This document shows positions 63,501 through 64,000 of a stretch of DNA of 64,000 nt, one piece after another. The stretch is from Diphasiastrum complanatum (Eukaryota > Streptophyta > Lycopodiopsida > Lycopodiales > Lycopodiaceae). The notes under the pieces are model-generated. The model did not search any database. It was not told the DNA's origin and was given only the letters and a program-made list of their open reading frames with translations. The first letter of the stretch is position 1. Each line of letters begins with the position of its first letter. Location of the stretch: NCBI GenBank assembly GCA_029204225.1, contig CM055097.1:60555467-60619466 (forward strand), written 5' to 3'. The translations under genes were made by a program, and so were the position numbers.

Positions 63501-64000
63501 CTCCCCCTACTTAAACATTTTTGTCCACAAAAATGAAGATGCTCATTCAATGGATTTCAATGCTCCATTTAAGTAGTCTTGAAGACAATGTCATGTCCAG
63601 CAACTTCCTCCATAGTTGTAGATCCAAGGCTGTTTGAATAAAATCTATCTGATAGCTTTAATCTGCAACTTGATCTATAGTTGTAGATCCAAGACTATTT
63701 GAATAAAATCCATCTGATAGCTTTAGCCTGCAACTTGTGTTTCCATTGAGGAGAAAAGATGGCCGTGGAAGAGGTTGATGAAACACCATATTGCATTTTT
63801 TGACAACCAAATTGCAATATCTTCTTTTGTCTGTTTCTTCGTCATGATGACGAATTGGATGATCTATCCAATTCCTTTAGGATCATATTTTAGCATTGCA
63901 TCCAGTTGTGCTGGCCTAAAGATTTTGTCATATTGTTGGATGGTCACTTTGTTGTTCAATCCAAACTCTTCGATGATAACCATTAATCTTGAATTTGAAT
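63501..64000 (-). mobile_element. Internal 3' part of the same LTR element
   Basis: Read on the minus strand, NNKVTIQQYDKIFRPAQLDA and LKYDPKGIG can be seen near 63940-63850, in a decayed frame with stops. The same sequence in the same order relative to the LTR occurs at 47640-48056. The polyprotein class is not recognised. The element runs off the end of the window. Confidence 0.5.

Overview
This is plant nuclear DNA: A+T-rich, intron-containing, and dominated by degraded transposable elements. The clearest host gene is a six-exon cytochrome P450 of the CYP86 clan (CYP704-like) on the minus strand at 33062-36148. LTR retrotransposons with initiator-Met-tRNA primer sites, a plant Helitron, a LINE and hAT-like elements fit a land plant with a large, repeat-rich genome. 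I cannot place it more precisely.

Layout. 0-12 kb: a coiled-coil ORF, a decayed Helitron (Rep and Pif1 helicase in several frames), a truncated Ty3/gypsy element and three Ty1/copia fragments. 12-15 kb: two inverted-repeat elements with GC palindromes, the larger carrying a BED zinc-finger exon and minisatellites. 15-27 kb: mostly unrecognised sequence with a LINE tail, gypsy and copia remnants and a piece of retrotransposon leader. 27.5-31.9 kb: copia copy 2a with its 5' LTR. 33-36 kb: the P450 gene. 36.9-43.1 kb: one copy of an unusual multigene element (copy A), followed by a copia LTR and gag insertion and an unassigned segment. 43.4-46.6 kb: copia copy 2b, with its integrase deleted and part of its RNase H region inverted in place. 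46.6-63.05 kb: a longer copy of the unusual element (copy B), interrupted by a solo LTR at 53.8 kb and by a copia element nested inside a solo LTR of its own family (54.96-61.80 kb). 63-64 kb: the end of another LTR element.

Most interesting system. Copy B encodes, left to right: a Transposase_24-like gene (-), an intact 311-codon gene of unknown function (-), a 1.7 kb divergent intergenic region, a histone H3-like gene (+), two Ulp1/C48-peptidase-like genes (+), and a three-exon gene of unknown function (gene A, -). Copy A keeps gene A and a C48 remnant in the same tail-to-tail arrangement. The intergenic region holds a family of about 71-bp dyads. Each has an 18-bp box, a 35-bp spacer and the inverted 18-bp box. 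Two of these dyads end 8 and 9 bp before the start codons of the H3-like gene and the 311-codon gene, and two more sit beside the C48 remnant of copy A. The H3-like reading frame begins MARTKQT and ends with the H3 signature HAKRVTIMPKDV at almost exactly the normal H3 position. In between, the tail is proline-rich and lacks every modifiable lysine except K4. It has a TGA at the R8 position, so this copy is probably dead. I infer an undescribed histone-carrying DNA element; only comparison with other genomic copies can confirm it.
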